Of a stretch of DNA of 11,019 nt, positions 1-8,649 are shown in pieces. Origin of the DNA: a bacterium (GTDB lineage: Bacteria > Patescibacteria > ABY1 > JACQRZ01). The DNA is taken from positions 1-11,019 of the forward strand of contig JAUYIE010000027.1 of the NCBI GenBank assembly GCA_030688365.1. The letters are read 5' to 3'. How positions within the stretch are numbered: the stretch's first letter is position 1; each line of letters opens with the position of its first letter. Below the pieces are notes generated by a model. The model was not told the DNA's origin. It searched no databases and saw only the letters and a program-made list of their open reading frames with translations. The translations under genes were made by a program, and so were the position numbers.

Positions 1-804
1 GCTATCTAATGTTTGAACAGCTGGCCTTGTATCTAAAAGAGGATCCGCATTTTCCACGCCAACACAGTCATCGCTTTTACACTGAACAAACTTAAGATTA
101 CCGTTTGTAACATCGTAATAACTGATACGAGCAAAATCGTCGAAGTCCAAGTCAATGGATGTATATTGTCCTACATCACCGGTATTATCCACGGTTGTTA
201 TAGTGCTGGTTGAACATGTAATGTCAGTACATTGAACAAACTTGAGCGCACTATTAGTAACATCGTAATAACTTATGCGCGCAAAATCAGTATCTGGATC
301 AAGGGATAGAGAAGTGTATTGACCCACATCACCAGTAGAATCTATGGTTGTAATGACTCTTGCAGGAATATCTGTGCATGCGGCATCAGCACACCGAACA
401 AATTTCAGATCGTCATTGGTCGCGTCGTAATAACTGATACGAGCGAAACCGTCAGAGCCAAGTACAAGGGAAGTATATTGTCCCACGTCAGCGGTATTAT
501 CCACGGTTGTTATAGTGCTGGTTGAACATGTAATGTTAGTACATTGAACAAATCCAAGTGCAGTATAACCAGAATCGTAGTAACTAACGCGAGAGAAAGT
601 ATCAGAAGCAACAGCAGTAGAATTATATGGACCGGTCCCCGCACCCAGCGAAATATCAAGAACCGTAATTGTCGGTCCAGCCGCCATTGTCGCATCATTC
701 TTACTTTGTATAAAAAGAAAAACTCCCATGCCTAAAGTCAGGAGCAACAAAAAAAGTACACTCAAATGCGGGTAATGTTTTTTTTGTATTTTTGGTAGAA
801 TCAC
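1..804 (-). CDS. Exported SYYD-repeat protein, 3' end outside the window
   Basis: I read this as an open frame of 268 codons with no stop, starting at a GTG at 804 and running off the left edge. Residues 4-12 are basic (PKIQKKHYP). Residues 14-33 form one hydrophobic segment, so the protein is probably exported or anchored with the rest outside the cell; no clear signal-peptidase site is visible. From residue 73 come four copies of a ~50-residue unit (starts 73, 123, 177, 227, the last incomplete). Each has F-(A/S)-R-(I/V)-SYYD, then F-V-(Q/R)-C-x4-C and, in the first three, D-x-T-x-DVGQYTS. The paired cysteines (88/93, 138/143, 192/197, 242/247) could form a disulfide in each unit. Such repeats recall beta-propeller or Asp-box-like surface proteins, but I cannot name a family or ligand. 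An in-frame TAA lies 12 codons upstream and GTG is the only usable start; GAGGAAG sits 12 bases before it. It is probably transcribed from its own promoter. Confidence 0.85.
   Translation of the reverse strand, partial: MILPKIQKKHYPHLSVLFLLLLTLGMGVFLFIQSKNDATMAAGPTITVLDISLGAGTGPYNSTAVASDTFSRVSYYDSGYTALGFVQCTNITCSTSTITTVDNTADVGQYTSLVLGSDGFARISYYDATNDDLKFVRCADAACTDIPARVITTIDSTGDVGQYTSLSLDPDTDFARISYYDVTNSALKFVQCTDITCSTSTITTVDNTGDVGQYTSIDLDFDDFARISYYDVTNGNLKFVQCKSDDCVGVENADPLLDTRPAVQTLDS
181..552. repeat. Near-identical 60-base direct repeats inside the SYYD gene
   Basis: Bases 181-240 and 493-552 match at 59 of 60 positions (C against T at 225/537). They are 312 bases apart, which is 104 codons or two protein repeat units (50 + 54 residues). 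The unit between them is clearly more diverged at DNA level. This pattern suggests duplication or gene conversion of a two-unit block rather than slow divergence of single units, and it gives a substrate for recombination that would change repeat number. Confidence 0.85.
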
Positions 805-836
805 ATGCTTTATTACTTCCTCTAAATAACCATTTA

Positions 837-864
837 ATTATACCACATCTACCCCCCCCCTCAA
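837..864 (-). promoter_or_regulatory. Promoter of the SYYD gene with a G-run in its spacer
   Basis: On the minus strand a perfect -10 box TATAAT (842-837) lies 16 bases after TTGAGG (864-859), which matches the -35 consensus at its first four positions. Most of the spacer is a run of G. Transcription would begin near 830, about 26 bases before the GTG start at 804. No other good promoter lies this close to the gene. The -10 box is convincing; the -35 is fair. Confidence 0.55.
852..860. repeat. Homopolymer of nine G (minus strand)
   Basis: Nine consecutive C on the plus strand, read as G on the coding strand. It is the longest G/C homopolymer I see in a window otherwise rich in A/T, and it begins within the putative -35 hexamer and fills half of the spacer before TATAAT. 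Runs of this kind are known slippage sites. Its length could also vary through sequencing or assembly error. Confidence 0.9.
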
Positions 865-879
865 ACCGAATTTTCATAC

Positions 880-959
880 AAAAAAATCCCCTTATCTCGA
901 CAAGGATAAGTCTGCTATACAGCAGACCGGAGGAGAGAGATTTGTCCTTGTCGAGATAA
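880..959 (-). terminator. Long hairpin followed by a T-run
   Basis: Bases 892-906 and 945-959 form a perfect 15-bp inverted repeat (TTATCTCGACAAGGA and its complement). Nested inside is a 7-bp hairpin (910-916 with 921-927, loop 917-920). On the minus strand the outer stem is followed by GGGGA and then seven T (886-880). It could end the short transcript starting near 1000, or act as an attenuator ahead of the SYYD gene. The five bases between stem and T-run make it less than ideal as an intrinsic terminator. There is no T-run on the plus side. Confidence 0.6.
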
Positions 960-1000
960 CGAGATTCTATTGTGAAATGTGGACTTTTTGTATCAAACGT
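880..1000 (-). ncRNA. Candidate small RNA or 5' leader (~120 nt)
   Basis: A near-consensus promoter (1007-1035) should start transcription near 1000, and a strong hairpin with a T-run ends near 880, defining a unit of about 120 bases with no convincing open frame. The hairpin holds a 17-base unpaired pyrimidine-rich stretch (944-928) including CTCCTCC, which is complementary to GGAGG-type ribosome binding sites, next to a small 7-bp stem-loop. I do not recognise a known RNA family. It may instead be the long leader of the SYYD mRNA if the hairpin is read through. Exact ends are inferred. Confidence 0.4.
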
Positions 1001-1006
1001 AAATGC

Positions 1007-1035
1007 ACTATAGCACAAAATAATCATTTTGTCAA
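1007..1035 (-). promoter_or_regulatory. Near-consensus sigma-70-type promoter downstream of rpoC
   Basis: Minus strand: a perfect -35 TTGACA (1035-1030), a 17-base spacer, then TATAGT (1012-1007) preceded by TGC, an extended -10. It is the best promoter match in the window. It lies 24 bases past the rpoC terminator and fires towards the SYYD gene, whose start is about 200 bases further on. Confidence 0.75.
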
Positions 1036-1058
1036 TAGTCTTTATTCTTATAAATATA

Positions 1059-1112
1059 AGAAAACCCCTTTTTCATGACCCGCTAAGTAGCGAAATGATA
1101 AAGGGGTTTTCT
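1059..1112 (-). terminator. Rho-independent terminator of rpoBC
   Basis: A 12-bp perfect inverted repeat (AGAAAACCCCTT at 1059-1070, complement at 1101-1112) is extended inward by TCAT/ATGA (1073-1076 with 1095-1098) and a CGCT/AGCG tip (1081-1084 with 1089-1092). On the minus strand it starts 17 bases after the rpoC stop. The descending arm ends in GGGGTTTTCT and runs on into T/A-rich sequence. The stem is nearly symmetric with A/T at its base, so it could also work on the plus strand. Confidence 0.8.
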
Positions 1113-1128
1113 GTGCGCTCTTTCAATC

Positions 1129-4100
1129 TTAGTGTTTGTTCCTTCGTGTCGCGTATCCTGTACCGACGGGGATAAGACGACCGATGATAACATTTTCTTT
1201 GAGTCCTTCGAGGTGGTCTACCTTACCGGTCACTGCAGCATTTATCAACACCCTTGCTGTTTCTTGGAAAGAAGCAGCAGACAACCAGCTTCGTGTAGAC
1301 AGAGATGCTTTTGTGATTCCCATCAACAGTTCTTGCGCAAGCGCTGGCTTTCCTTTTGTCTTTTTTGCCTCTTCATTTGCTTCCAACCACTCGGATCGTT
1401 CAATGATTTCACCAGGCAATAAATCAGTATCACCGGAGTCTGTTATCTGTACACGTGAAAACATCTGACGTGCGATGATTTCCAAGTGCTTATCATTGAT
1501 CCTTCCTGCTTGCGATGCATAAATATATTGAATACCATTCATAATATATTTTTGTGCTTCAAGTTTGCCTTTATAATCATAGAGTAACTGCAAATCCATA
1601 GCCCCTTCTGTCAGCTGATCACCAGCATTAACCAGGTCACCTTCATTGACCCACAACGAAAGTAATGCGGGTATTACGTATTCTCGCACGCCAGGTACTG
1701 TAGCAATGACCTTAATACCATCTTTTTCAACTGTAATAGTACCGGTATGTAGACTTTTTACATCAATACCATGCTCGGTAACAAAGAGTGTATCACCTTC
1801 GTGTACAGCGTCCCCCTCTTTTACCTTGACTACCAAGTCACCTTTTTTCACTTTCTTAGGCGCTGGTGCTTCTCCTTCTACCTTTGCTTTTCGTGGTATT
1901 TTAAATTTATATAAATCAGAGCGAACTTCATCATAGTGCACAGAGACAACTTTTTGCCCATGAGATGTGAGTGCTATTTCTTTTCCTTTGGCATCAACCA
2001 TTGTTTTTTTCTTTTCAGATATTGAAACCTTTCCCGTTACTTCAGAAATCACTGCCTTTACTTTGGGAATGCGTGCTTCAAATAGTTCTTCCACACGAGG
2101 AAGACCTTGTGTGATATCCGCACCAGCAACACCACCAGTGTGGAATGTACGCATAGTCAGCTGTGTACCTGGTTCACCCAATGACTGTGCAGCCAATATG
2201 CCCACCGCCATTCCTGGAACCACCGATGCACTTGTTGCCAAATCAGTGCCATAACATGCCACACAAACACCACGAATAGATTTACAGGTGATCAATGACC
2301 TGACAGTCACCTCTTCTACGCCTTTTTCACGCAAAATATCAGTGTGAACTTTGGTAAATATCTCATCTTTTTCAATAATTGTACTTCCATCACTATCGCT
2401 AATTGTTTCAAAACTAGGACGTGCCAGCAGACGATCATAGAAATCCACATCAATAGCATCACTTTCTTTCTTTGTCAGTAACAACCCTTCTTTTGTACCA
2501 CAATCACCAATACCGGTTACAACGTCCTGCGCGACATCCACCAACCGGCGAGTCAGGTACCCTGCGTTAGATGTACGAAGTGCTGTATCAGCAAGTCCTT
2601 TACGTGCACCGTGAGTAGAAATAAAGAACTCCAAAATTCCCAACCCCTCTTTGAAACTACTCTTAACCGCGAGTTCTATGATATCACCGGAAGGGTTTGC
2701 CATAAGTCCTTTCATACCGATCATCTGGTTCATCTGTGACCAACTACCACGTGCACCGGACTGAATAATAGAGTAAATAGAATTATTCTCATCCAACGAA
2801 TGTTCACTGATTGCATAAATTTTATCACGTGCCTCTGTCCAAATACTGATGATGCGAATACGACGTTCCGCAAATGTCAGTAATCCCATATCATACTGTT
2901 GTTCCACTTCACTAATTTTTTGTTCCGCATCTTTGATGCACCCCGGCTTCTCTTCAATCAAAGGTATGTCAAAAATACTAAACGAAAGACCAGAGGCCGT
3001 GAGATAAGAAAAACACAGGTCTTTCATATCATCCAAAAGTTTCGCTGTTTTTTCTTGACCGCAATATTCCAGTGTCAGCGAAACAATCTCACCCAAAGTT
3101 TTTTTATTAAGTTCCTTGTTATAAAATCCGACTTCATTTTCCAGTAAGTCATTAAATAAAATACGTCCTACTGTTGTTTCAAGAATATGACTTTCTTTCT
3201 GCTCATCAGAAAGCTTTGCTTCAAGTTCAGGCGACACACGAATACGAATCTTATCGCGAAGTCCGACCGCATCCGTAGAATACGCAAGTTTTGCTTCTTG
3301 TTCACCGTCAAAATACTTAATACCTTCTGTATTATCTCTCTGTCCAGAGTGCATGGAAGTCATGTAAAATGCCCCCAAAACAATATCTTTATCCGCTTGT
3401 GCGATAGGCGCTCCCGTAGCTGGCTTAAGTAAGTTATGACTGGCAAGCATCAAAGTACCTGCTTCTTCACGCGCTTCATCGGATAACGGAACATGGACTG
3501 CCATCTGATCTCCATCAAAGTCAGCATTAAATGCAGCACATACCATCGGATGTACTTGGATCGCTTTTCCTTCTATAAGCACAGGTCTAAATGCTTGAAT
3601 ACCAAGACGGTGCAATGTCGGTGCGCGGTTTAACATCACATACGCCCCATCCACAACCTCTTCCAAAATATCCCAAACCTCATCCCGCCCGCTTTCAATA
3701 AATCGAGAAGCACTGCGCACGTTGTAAACATATTCACGTTGGATCAGTTTACTAATCACAAATGGCTTAAAAAGTTCTAGTGCCATACGTTTTGGTAAGC
3801 CACACTGTCCCAGTTGAAGTTTTGGACCGACTACAATCACACTACGCCCTGAATAATCAATACGCTTTCCCAAAAGGTTCTGACGAAATCGTCCACGCTT
3901 TCCTTTTAACATATCCGCAAGGGACTTGAGTGTACGTTTTTGACCGGTAGATGCTACAACTGTTTTGCCATGACGAGCAGAGTTATCAATAAGTGCATCT
4001 ACCGCCTCTTGCAACATACGACGTTCGTTGCGACAAATCACCTCTGGTGCACGCAAATCAACAAGTTGCTTCAAACGATTGTTACGATTGATCACCCTTC

Positions 4101-5139
4101 GATATAAATCATTCAAATCAGACGTCGCGAAACGTCCGCCATCAAGAGCAACCATAGGACGTAAATCCGGTGGGATGATGGGTACCGTCGTCATGATCAT
4201 CCACTCGGGACGAATATTATTTTTTCGCAAGTTCTTGACCAAAATAGCACGACGAATCAACTTCTCTTTTTTAAGACCCTGCGCAGTAAGACCCTGTTCC
4301 TTCATAGTACGCTCCATTTCTTCTAGATCCATACGTGCCAAGAGTTGTTGAATCGCTTCCGCACCAATACCTGCCTCAAAGATATGCCCATACTTCATGG
4401 ACATCTCACGATAACTTTCTTCACTCATGATACGTAAGGGCTTCAGATTTTTTAACTCCTCCTCTTCCATCTTAAACGATGCTTCAAGCTCGGCAATTTC
4501 TTTTTCCTTTGCCGCTTCTACACTATTAACACCGCTTAATTGCGCTGAGGCCTTTTGTTTGGTGCTCAACTTTTCATTTTGATCAACAGCCGTTCTTGTC
4601 TCGTTTGCTTTTTTATTAAAATCAACTTCCATCTGATGTTTCTTGTTTTTATATTCCTGACGTAATTGTTCAATTGTTTGTTCCTTTAACTCATCGTTGA
4701 CATCGGAGACAATAAAACTGGCAAAGTAAATAACCTTTTCCAAGTTTTGTACTGAAATATCTAAAAGTGTACCGATCTTTGACGGAACCCCACGCAAAAA
4801 CCAAATGTGCGAAACAGGAGTAGCCAAATCAATATGCCCCATACGTTCACGACGAACAATGGATCGCGTTACTTCCACGCCACATTTATCACACACAATA
4901 CCTTTGTATCTCACCTTTTTGTATTTTCCACAGTAGCATTCCCAATCTTTTGTAGGACCAAAAATACGTTCGGAAAACAAACCATCTTTTTCCGGTTTTT
5001 GTGTACGATAGTTAATAGTTTCAGGACGTAGGACTTCTCCAAATGACCATCGATGGATATCGGCAGGTGATGCAATGCGCAAACGAATCGCCTCAAAATC
5101 TAAAGGAGGTGTATCATTTCTTTCGTAGCTATTGTTCAT
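1129..5139 (-). CDS. rpoC: DNA-directed RNA polymerase subunit beta'
   Basis: This 1336-residue protein is the beta' subunit, which holds the catalytic magnesium of RNA polymerase. The N-terminal zinc site uses C68, C70, C83 and C86. A lysine/glutamate-rich, probably coiled-coil stretch at about 150-235 comes before the clamp and rudder region (RFATSDLNDLYRR near 336-348). The active-site motif NADFDGD is at 538-544. The bridge helix covers about 845-873, the second zinc site is C880, C952, C959 and C962, and the trigger loop region SLGEPGTQLTMRTFHTGG is at 986-1003. A barrel-rich domain with a KK-rich linker follows before the conserved C-terminus. All key residues are present. It starts 23 bases after the rpoB stop with no SD sequence, so translation probably depends on rpoB. 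It ends at TAA just before a terminator. The intact core leaves little doubt. Confidence 0.98.
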   Translation of the reverse strand: MNNSYERNDTPPLDFEAIRLRIASPADIHRWSFGEVLRPETINYRTQKPEKDGLFSERIFGPTKDWECYCGKYKKVRYKGIVCDKCGVEVTRSIVRRERMGHIDLATPVSHIWFLRGVPSKIGTLLDISVQNLEKVIYFASFIVSDVNDELKEQTIEQLRQEYKNKKHQMEVDFNKKANETRTAVDQNEKLSTKQKASAQLSGVNSVEAAKEKEIAELEASFKMEEEELKNLKPLRIMSEESYREMSMKYGHIFEAGIGAEAIQQLLARMDLEEMERTMKEQGLTAQGLKKEKLIRRAILVKNLRKNNIRPEWMIMTTVPIIPPDLRPMVALDGGRFATSDLNDLYRRVINRNNRLKQLVDLRAPEVICRNERRMLQEAVDALIDNSARHGKTVVASTGQKRTLKSLADMLKGKRGRFRQNLLGKRIDYSGRSVIVVGPKLQLGQCGLPKRMALELFKPFVISKLIQREYVYNVRSASRFIESGRDEVWDILEEVVDGAYVMLNRAPTLHRLGIQAFRPVLIEGKAIQVHPMVCAAFNADFDGDQMAVHVPLSDEAREEAGTLMLASHNLLKPATGAPIAQADKDIVLGAFYMTSMHSGQRDNTEGIKYFDGEQEAKLAYSTDAVGLRDKIRIRVSPELEAKLSDEQKESHILETTVGRILFNDLLENEVGFYNKELNKKTLGEIVSLTLEYCGQEKTAKLLDDMKDLCFSYLTASGLSFSIFDIPLIEEKPGCIKDAEQKISEVEQQYDMGLLTFAERRIRIISIWTEARDKIYAISEHSLDENNSIYSIIQSGARGSWSQMNQMIGMKGLMANPSGDIIELAVKSSFKEGLGILEFFISTHGARKGLADTALRTSNAGYLTRRLVDVAQDVVTGIGDCGTKEGLLLTKKESDAIDVDFYDRLLARPSFETISDSDGSTIIEKDEIFTKVHTDILREKGVEEVTVRSLITCKSIRGVCVACYGTDLATSASVVPGMAVGILAAQSLGEPGTQLTMRTFHTGGVAGADITQGLPRVEELFEARIPKVKAVISEVTGKVSISEKKKTMVDAKGKEIALTSHGQKVVSVHYDEVRSDLYKFKIPRKAKVEGEAPAPKKVKKGDLVVKVKEGDAVHEGDTLFVTEHGIDVKSLHTGTITVEKDGIKVIATVPGVREYVIPALLSLWVNEGDLVNAGDQLTEGAMDLQLLYDYKGKLEAQKYIMNGIQYIYASQAGRINDKHLEIIARQMFSRVQITDSGDTDLLPGEIIERSEWLEANEEAKKTKGKPALAQELLMGITKASLSTRSWLSAASFQETARVLINAAVTGKVDHLEGLKENVIIGRLIPVGTGYATRRNKH

Positions 5140-5162
5140 ATATATTACGTTAAGAAAGAAAA

Positions 5163-8100
5163 TTATGTTTCGTCATCTTCACTGGCCGGCACTGCCACTT
5201 GGCCATCCTTTTTGAGAAGTTCTACATCTAACGCAAGACCTTTGAGCTCGCGAACGAGCACGTTAAATGCTTCAGGAACATTTTGTTTCAATATTTTTTC
5301 ACCTTTGACAATTGCTTCGTATGTTTTTGATCGTCCTTGGACGTCATCTGATTTGATAGTCAAAATTTCCTGCAATGTATGTGCTGCTCCATAGGCCTCA
5401 AGCGCCCACACTTCCATTTCTCCAAATCGCTGTCCACCCTGTTGCGCTTTTCCACCCAAAGGCTGTTGAGTGATCAACGAGTAAGGACCGATGGAACGTT
5501 GATGAATCTTATCCTCTACCATGTGATTCAACTTTAACATATACATCACTCCCACGGTCGTTGGTTGGTCAAATGCCTGACCAGTACGACCATCATATAG
5601 CTGTACCTTACCATTGGCAGGATGTTTTGCTTCTGCAAGTTGTTGTATAATTGTCTCTTCAGAAATACCATCCAAAACCGGTGTCGCCACCTTATAGCCA
5701 AGAGTTCGAGCTGCGAGCCCCAAATGGGTCTCCAAAATCTGTCCCAAGTTCATACGTGAAGAAATACCCAACGGACTCAAAAGAACATCAACAGGTGTAC
5801 CATCTTCCAAAAACGGCATATCTTCTTGTGCGACCACACGTGAAATAACGCCTTTGTTTCCATGACGTCCTGACATTTTGTCGCCCACCTGAATCTTTCG
5901 CATGTTCGCCACGGTTACTTGTACTGTCTGCAATACACCAGCAGTAAGTTTGTCACCCTGTTCGCGAGAAAATATTTTGACATCAATTACCTTACCCCGC
6001 TCACCGTGTTCCAAATACAGAGATGAATCACGTACGTCCTTGGCTTTTTCACCAAAAATGGCACGAAGTAATTTTTCTTCCGGCGACAACTCTGTTTCAC
6101 CTTTTGGTGTAATCTTACCTACCAAAATATCACCAGACGATACTTCCGCACCAACCCGTACAATACCATCTTCATTAAGATCTTTTAATTTTTCTTCCGA
6201 CACGTTTGGAATATCACGCGTAATCACTTCGGGACCAAGTTTTGTATCGCGTACCGCTAAGGTGTAGTCCTCAATGTAAATAGAAGTAAAGCGATCTTCT
6301 TGCACTAAGCGGTCTGATACTAAAATAGCATCTTCATAGTTACCCCCCTCCCATGACATGAACGCAACAACCACATTTTGACCCAAAGCAAGTTCTCCGC
6401 CGTCGGTTGCAGGGCCGTCTGCAAGTACCTGACCTTTTTTAACTTTGGCATTAAGATTGATAATCGGTTTTTGATTGATACATGTAGACGCGTTGGATCG
6501 TTGAAATTTTACTAAGTCATGATTGTATACTTCACCATCATCCCCTTGTACAGAAATCCTATCCGCTTCAACTCCAACAACCAGCCCATCAGCATTGGAA
6601 ATAACCAAATGTCCGGAATCATACGCTGCACGTCCTTCAATACCCGTACCCACCATTGGAGATTGCGGTGTTACCAATGAAACTGCCTGACGTTGCATGT
6701 TGGTTCCCATCAATGCGCGTACAGCATCATCATGCTCCACAAATGGAATCAGAGACGTTGCCACACTCACGATCTGGTTTGGCGCAACGTCCATATAATC
6801 AATGTGATAAACATAATCAATCGATGGATATCCACGACGTCTCACTTCTGCACGATCATTTATAAAATACCCTTTTTCATCAAGAGGGGTAGTAGCAGCT
6901 GTGGTGGTATATTTTTCTTCCACAAAAGCGTCTAAGTGAAAAACTTCAGATGTAGCACGCGGTTTAACCCACACATGAGGGACATCTTTTTGGTGTTCAG
7001 CAAGTTTTTTCGCAAGAGCATCAGAAATATGTTCACCTGCTTTTGCAAGGATCTTCTGTGTTTTAGGATCAACAACATCAAGACGAACAATCTCATCTAG
7101 AGTATCCTTTCCATCATTTTCCGCCCTTGATTTCACGCGACGGTAGGGACTTTCCAAAAATCCAAATTCATTCAAACGTGCATACGACGCAAGGTGTCCC
7201 ACCAAACCGATGTTTGGACCCTCTGGTGTTTCAATCGGACAAATACGTCCATAGTGAGTAGTGTGTACATCACGTACTTCAAAACCAGCACGTTCACGTG
7301 ACAGACCACCGGGACCTAATGCAGAAAGTCTACGCTTGTGTTCAAGCTCTGCTAGTGGATTTGTCTGGTCCATAAATTGAGACAACTGCGAAGACATAAA
7401 AAATTCTTTCACTGCACCTATCACCGGGCGTGCATTAATCAGTTTTGTTGGTGATAGATTTCCCATATCAAGCGTACTCATACGATCTTTTACAATACGC
7501 TCCATACGAACTAAACCAATACGAAAACGATTTTGTACTTGTTCGCCAATCGCACGAATTCTGCGATTCCCAAGGTGATCAATATCATCCGGCTCTTCTT
7601 GAGAGTTGTTATATTTAATAATCTCTGCAACCACATGCGCAACATCATCCGGACGCATCAAACGTCCATCTTTTTTTCGAGCAGGTATCTCTTCATTGAA
7701 TCGTTGATTCATTTTATGACGGCCCACTGCGCCCAAATCATATCTATCAAATCTAAAAAACATATCATGCACCAATTGACGCGCATTTTCTGGCGTGGCC
7801 ATATCACCAGGACGGACACGTCGATATATTTCAACAAGACCACTTGCTTCATCAGTTGCAATATCTTTTGCCAACGTTGCTTGGATGTGTTGATTATCTG
7901 AATGAGTATCCACATCCTTAAACAAATCTAATATCTGTTCTTCATTACCGTATCCCATTGCACGCAAGAGTGAAGTGGCGGCTACTTTTCTTTTGCGATC
8001 AATCTTTACCCAGATGACATTATTTTCATCTGTTTCAAATTCCAACCATGCCCCACGATTTGGAATAATTTTTGCGCCATAATAACTTCGTTCAGAACCG

Positions 8101-8540
8101 CGAAGATGTTCTGAAGTAAAAAATACACCAGCAGAACGAATAAGCTGGGATACAATCACACGTTCTACACCATTAATAACAAAAGTTCCTCTATCGGTCA
8201 TGATAGGGAAATCTCCTAAATATATATCTTGTTCTTTTACTTCTTCTGAACGTTTGTTGGTAAGACGTGTCTTAACCCACAATGCACTTTCGTATGTCAG
8301 ATTTTTAGCACGACTCGTCTTTTCGTCAAACTTCGGCTCATCTAAATAGTAATCCAAAAAATAGAGTTCGAGATCTCTTCCAATAAAATCTTTGATTGGA
8401 GAAATCTCGTCCAAAAGCTCGCGTAGTCCGGTTTCTAAAAACCAATGATAAGAGTCACGCTGTACTTCTATAAGGTTTGGCAATTTCTGTATATTGTGTT
8501 CCTTAGTAAAGTACTTGCGAACGGAAGGGATCGTCGCCAT
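5163..8540 (-). CDS. rpoB: DNA-directed RNA polymerase subunit beta
   Basis: This 1125-residue protein is the beta subunit, which forms the other half of the polymerase cleft. Recognisable blocks in order are the N-terminal protrusion/lobe (GDFPIMTDRGTFVINGVERV, 109-128), the rifampicin region (SSQLSQFMDQTNPLAELEHK, 383-402, followed by RRLSALGPGG), PIETPEGPNIGL (435-446), GDKMSGRHGNKG near 886 and the C-terminal clamp segment with GGQRFGEMEVWALEA. D391, H401 and S406 match E. coli D516, H526 and S531, so the usual rifampicin-resistance positions are wild type. At 1125 residues it is shorter than the E. coli subunit (1342), as in lineages lacking the large beta insertions. ATG at 8540 is the only usable start, since an in-frame TAG lies four codons upstream. 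It has no SD of its own; a frame with a perfect SD overlaps its first 38 bases. No L10 or L7/L12 gene precedes it. Confidence 0.98.
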   Translation of the reverse strand: MATIPSVRKYFTKEHNIQKLPNLIEVQRDSYHWFLETGLRELLDEISPIKDFIGRDLELYFLDYYLDEPKFDEKTSRAKNLTYESALWVKTRLTNKRSEEVKEQDIYLGDFPIMTDRGTFVINGVERVIVSQLIRSAGVFFTSEHLRGSERSYYGAKIIPNRGAWLEFETDENNVIWVKIDRKRKVAATSLLRAMGYGNEEQILDLFKDVDTHSDNQHIQATLAKDIATDEASGLVEIYRRVRPGDMATPENARQLVHDMFFRFDRYDLGAVGRHKMNQRFNEEIPARKKDGRLMRPDDVAHVVAEIIKYNNSQEEPDDIDHLGNRRIRAIGEQVQNRFRIGLVRMERIVKDRMSTLDMGNLSPTKLINARPVIGAVKEFFMSSQLSQFMDQTNPLAELEHKRRLSALGPGGLSRERAGFEVRDVHTTHYGRICPIETPEGPNIGLVGHLASYARLNEFGFLESPYRRVKSRAENDGKDTLDEIVRLDVVDPKTQKILAKAGEHISDALAKKLAEHQKDVPHVWVKPRATSEVFHLDAFVEEKYTTTAATTPLDEKGYFINDRAEVRRRGYPSIDYVYHIDYMDVAPNQIVSVATSLIPFVEHDDAVRALMGTNMQRQAVSLVTPQSPMVGTGIEGRAAYDSGHLVISNADGLVVGVEADRISVQGDDGEVYNHDLVKFQRSNASTCINQKPIINLNAKVKKGQVLADGPATDGGELALGQNVVVAFMSWEGGNYEDAILVSDRLVQEDRFTSIYIEDYTLAVRDTKLGPEVITRDIPNVSEEKLKDLNEDGIVRVGAEVSSGDILVGKITPKGETELSPEEKLLRAIFGEKAKDVRDSSLYLEHGERGKVIDVKIFSREQGDKLTAGVLQTVQVTVANMRKIQVGDKMSGRHGNKGVISRVVAQEDMPFLEDGTPVDVLLSPLGISSRMNLGQILETHLGLAARTLGYKVATPVLDGISEETIIQQLAEAKHPANGKVQLYDGRTGQAFDQPTTVGVMYMLKLNHMVEDKIHQRSIGPYSLITQQPLGGKAQQGGQRFGEMEVWALEAYGAAHTLQEILTIKSDDVQGRSKTYEAIVKGEKILKQNVPEAFNVLVRELKGLALDVELLKKDGQVAVPASEDDET

Positions 8541-8649
8541 ACAATAAGTCTAAAACGTTAGCCCACTCAATCGTATTGACAAGGAATACGGATAAAGCGC
8601 GAGCAAAAAAATAATTAAAATGTATATCAGAACAAAAAATGCTCACCAT
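8503..8649 (-). CDS. Possible 48-residue leader frame overlapping rpoB
   Basis: An ATG at 8649 sits five bases after a perfect AGGAGG, the best ribosome binding site in the window. The frame runs 48 codons (beginning MVSIFCSDIHFNYFF, ending FRSQVLY) to a TAA at 8505-8503, inside rpoB and in a different frame. I recognise no domain. The peptide is rich in F, V and L in its first half, with no run of one amino acid that would suggest classic amino-acid attenuation. Since rpoB has no SD, ribosomes loaded here could open the rpoB start or re-initiate there, although stopping 38 bases past the rpoB start is further than in typical coupling. It could also be a chance frame behind a ribosome-binding signal with another role. 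Conservation of the frame is untested. Confidence 0.35.
   Translation of the reverse strand: MVSIFCSDIHFNYFFARALSVFLVNTIEWANVLDLLYGDDPFRSQVLY

Noticed and set aside
1..652. Spaced repeats at the left edge as a CRISPR or non-coding tandem array
   Set aside because: The repeats keep one minus-strand reading frame, and the period is a whole number of codons, so they encode protein repeats.
701..1027. 108-codon minus-strand open frame
   Set aside because: It starts inside the strong promoter, crosses the 15-bp hairpin and G-run, and overlaps the SYYD gene in another frame; its product shows no recognisable domain.
5102..5109. AAAGGAGG on the plus strand
   Set aside because: No start codon or plus-strand gene follows; it lies within the reversed rpoC coding sequence.
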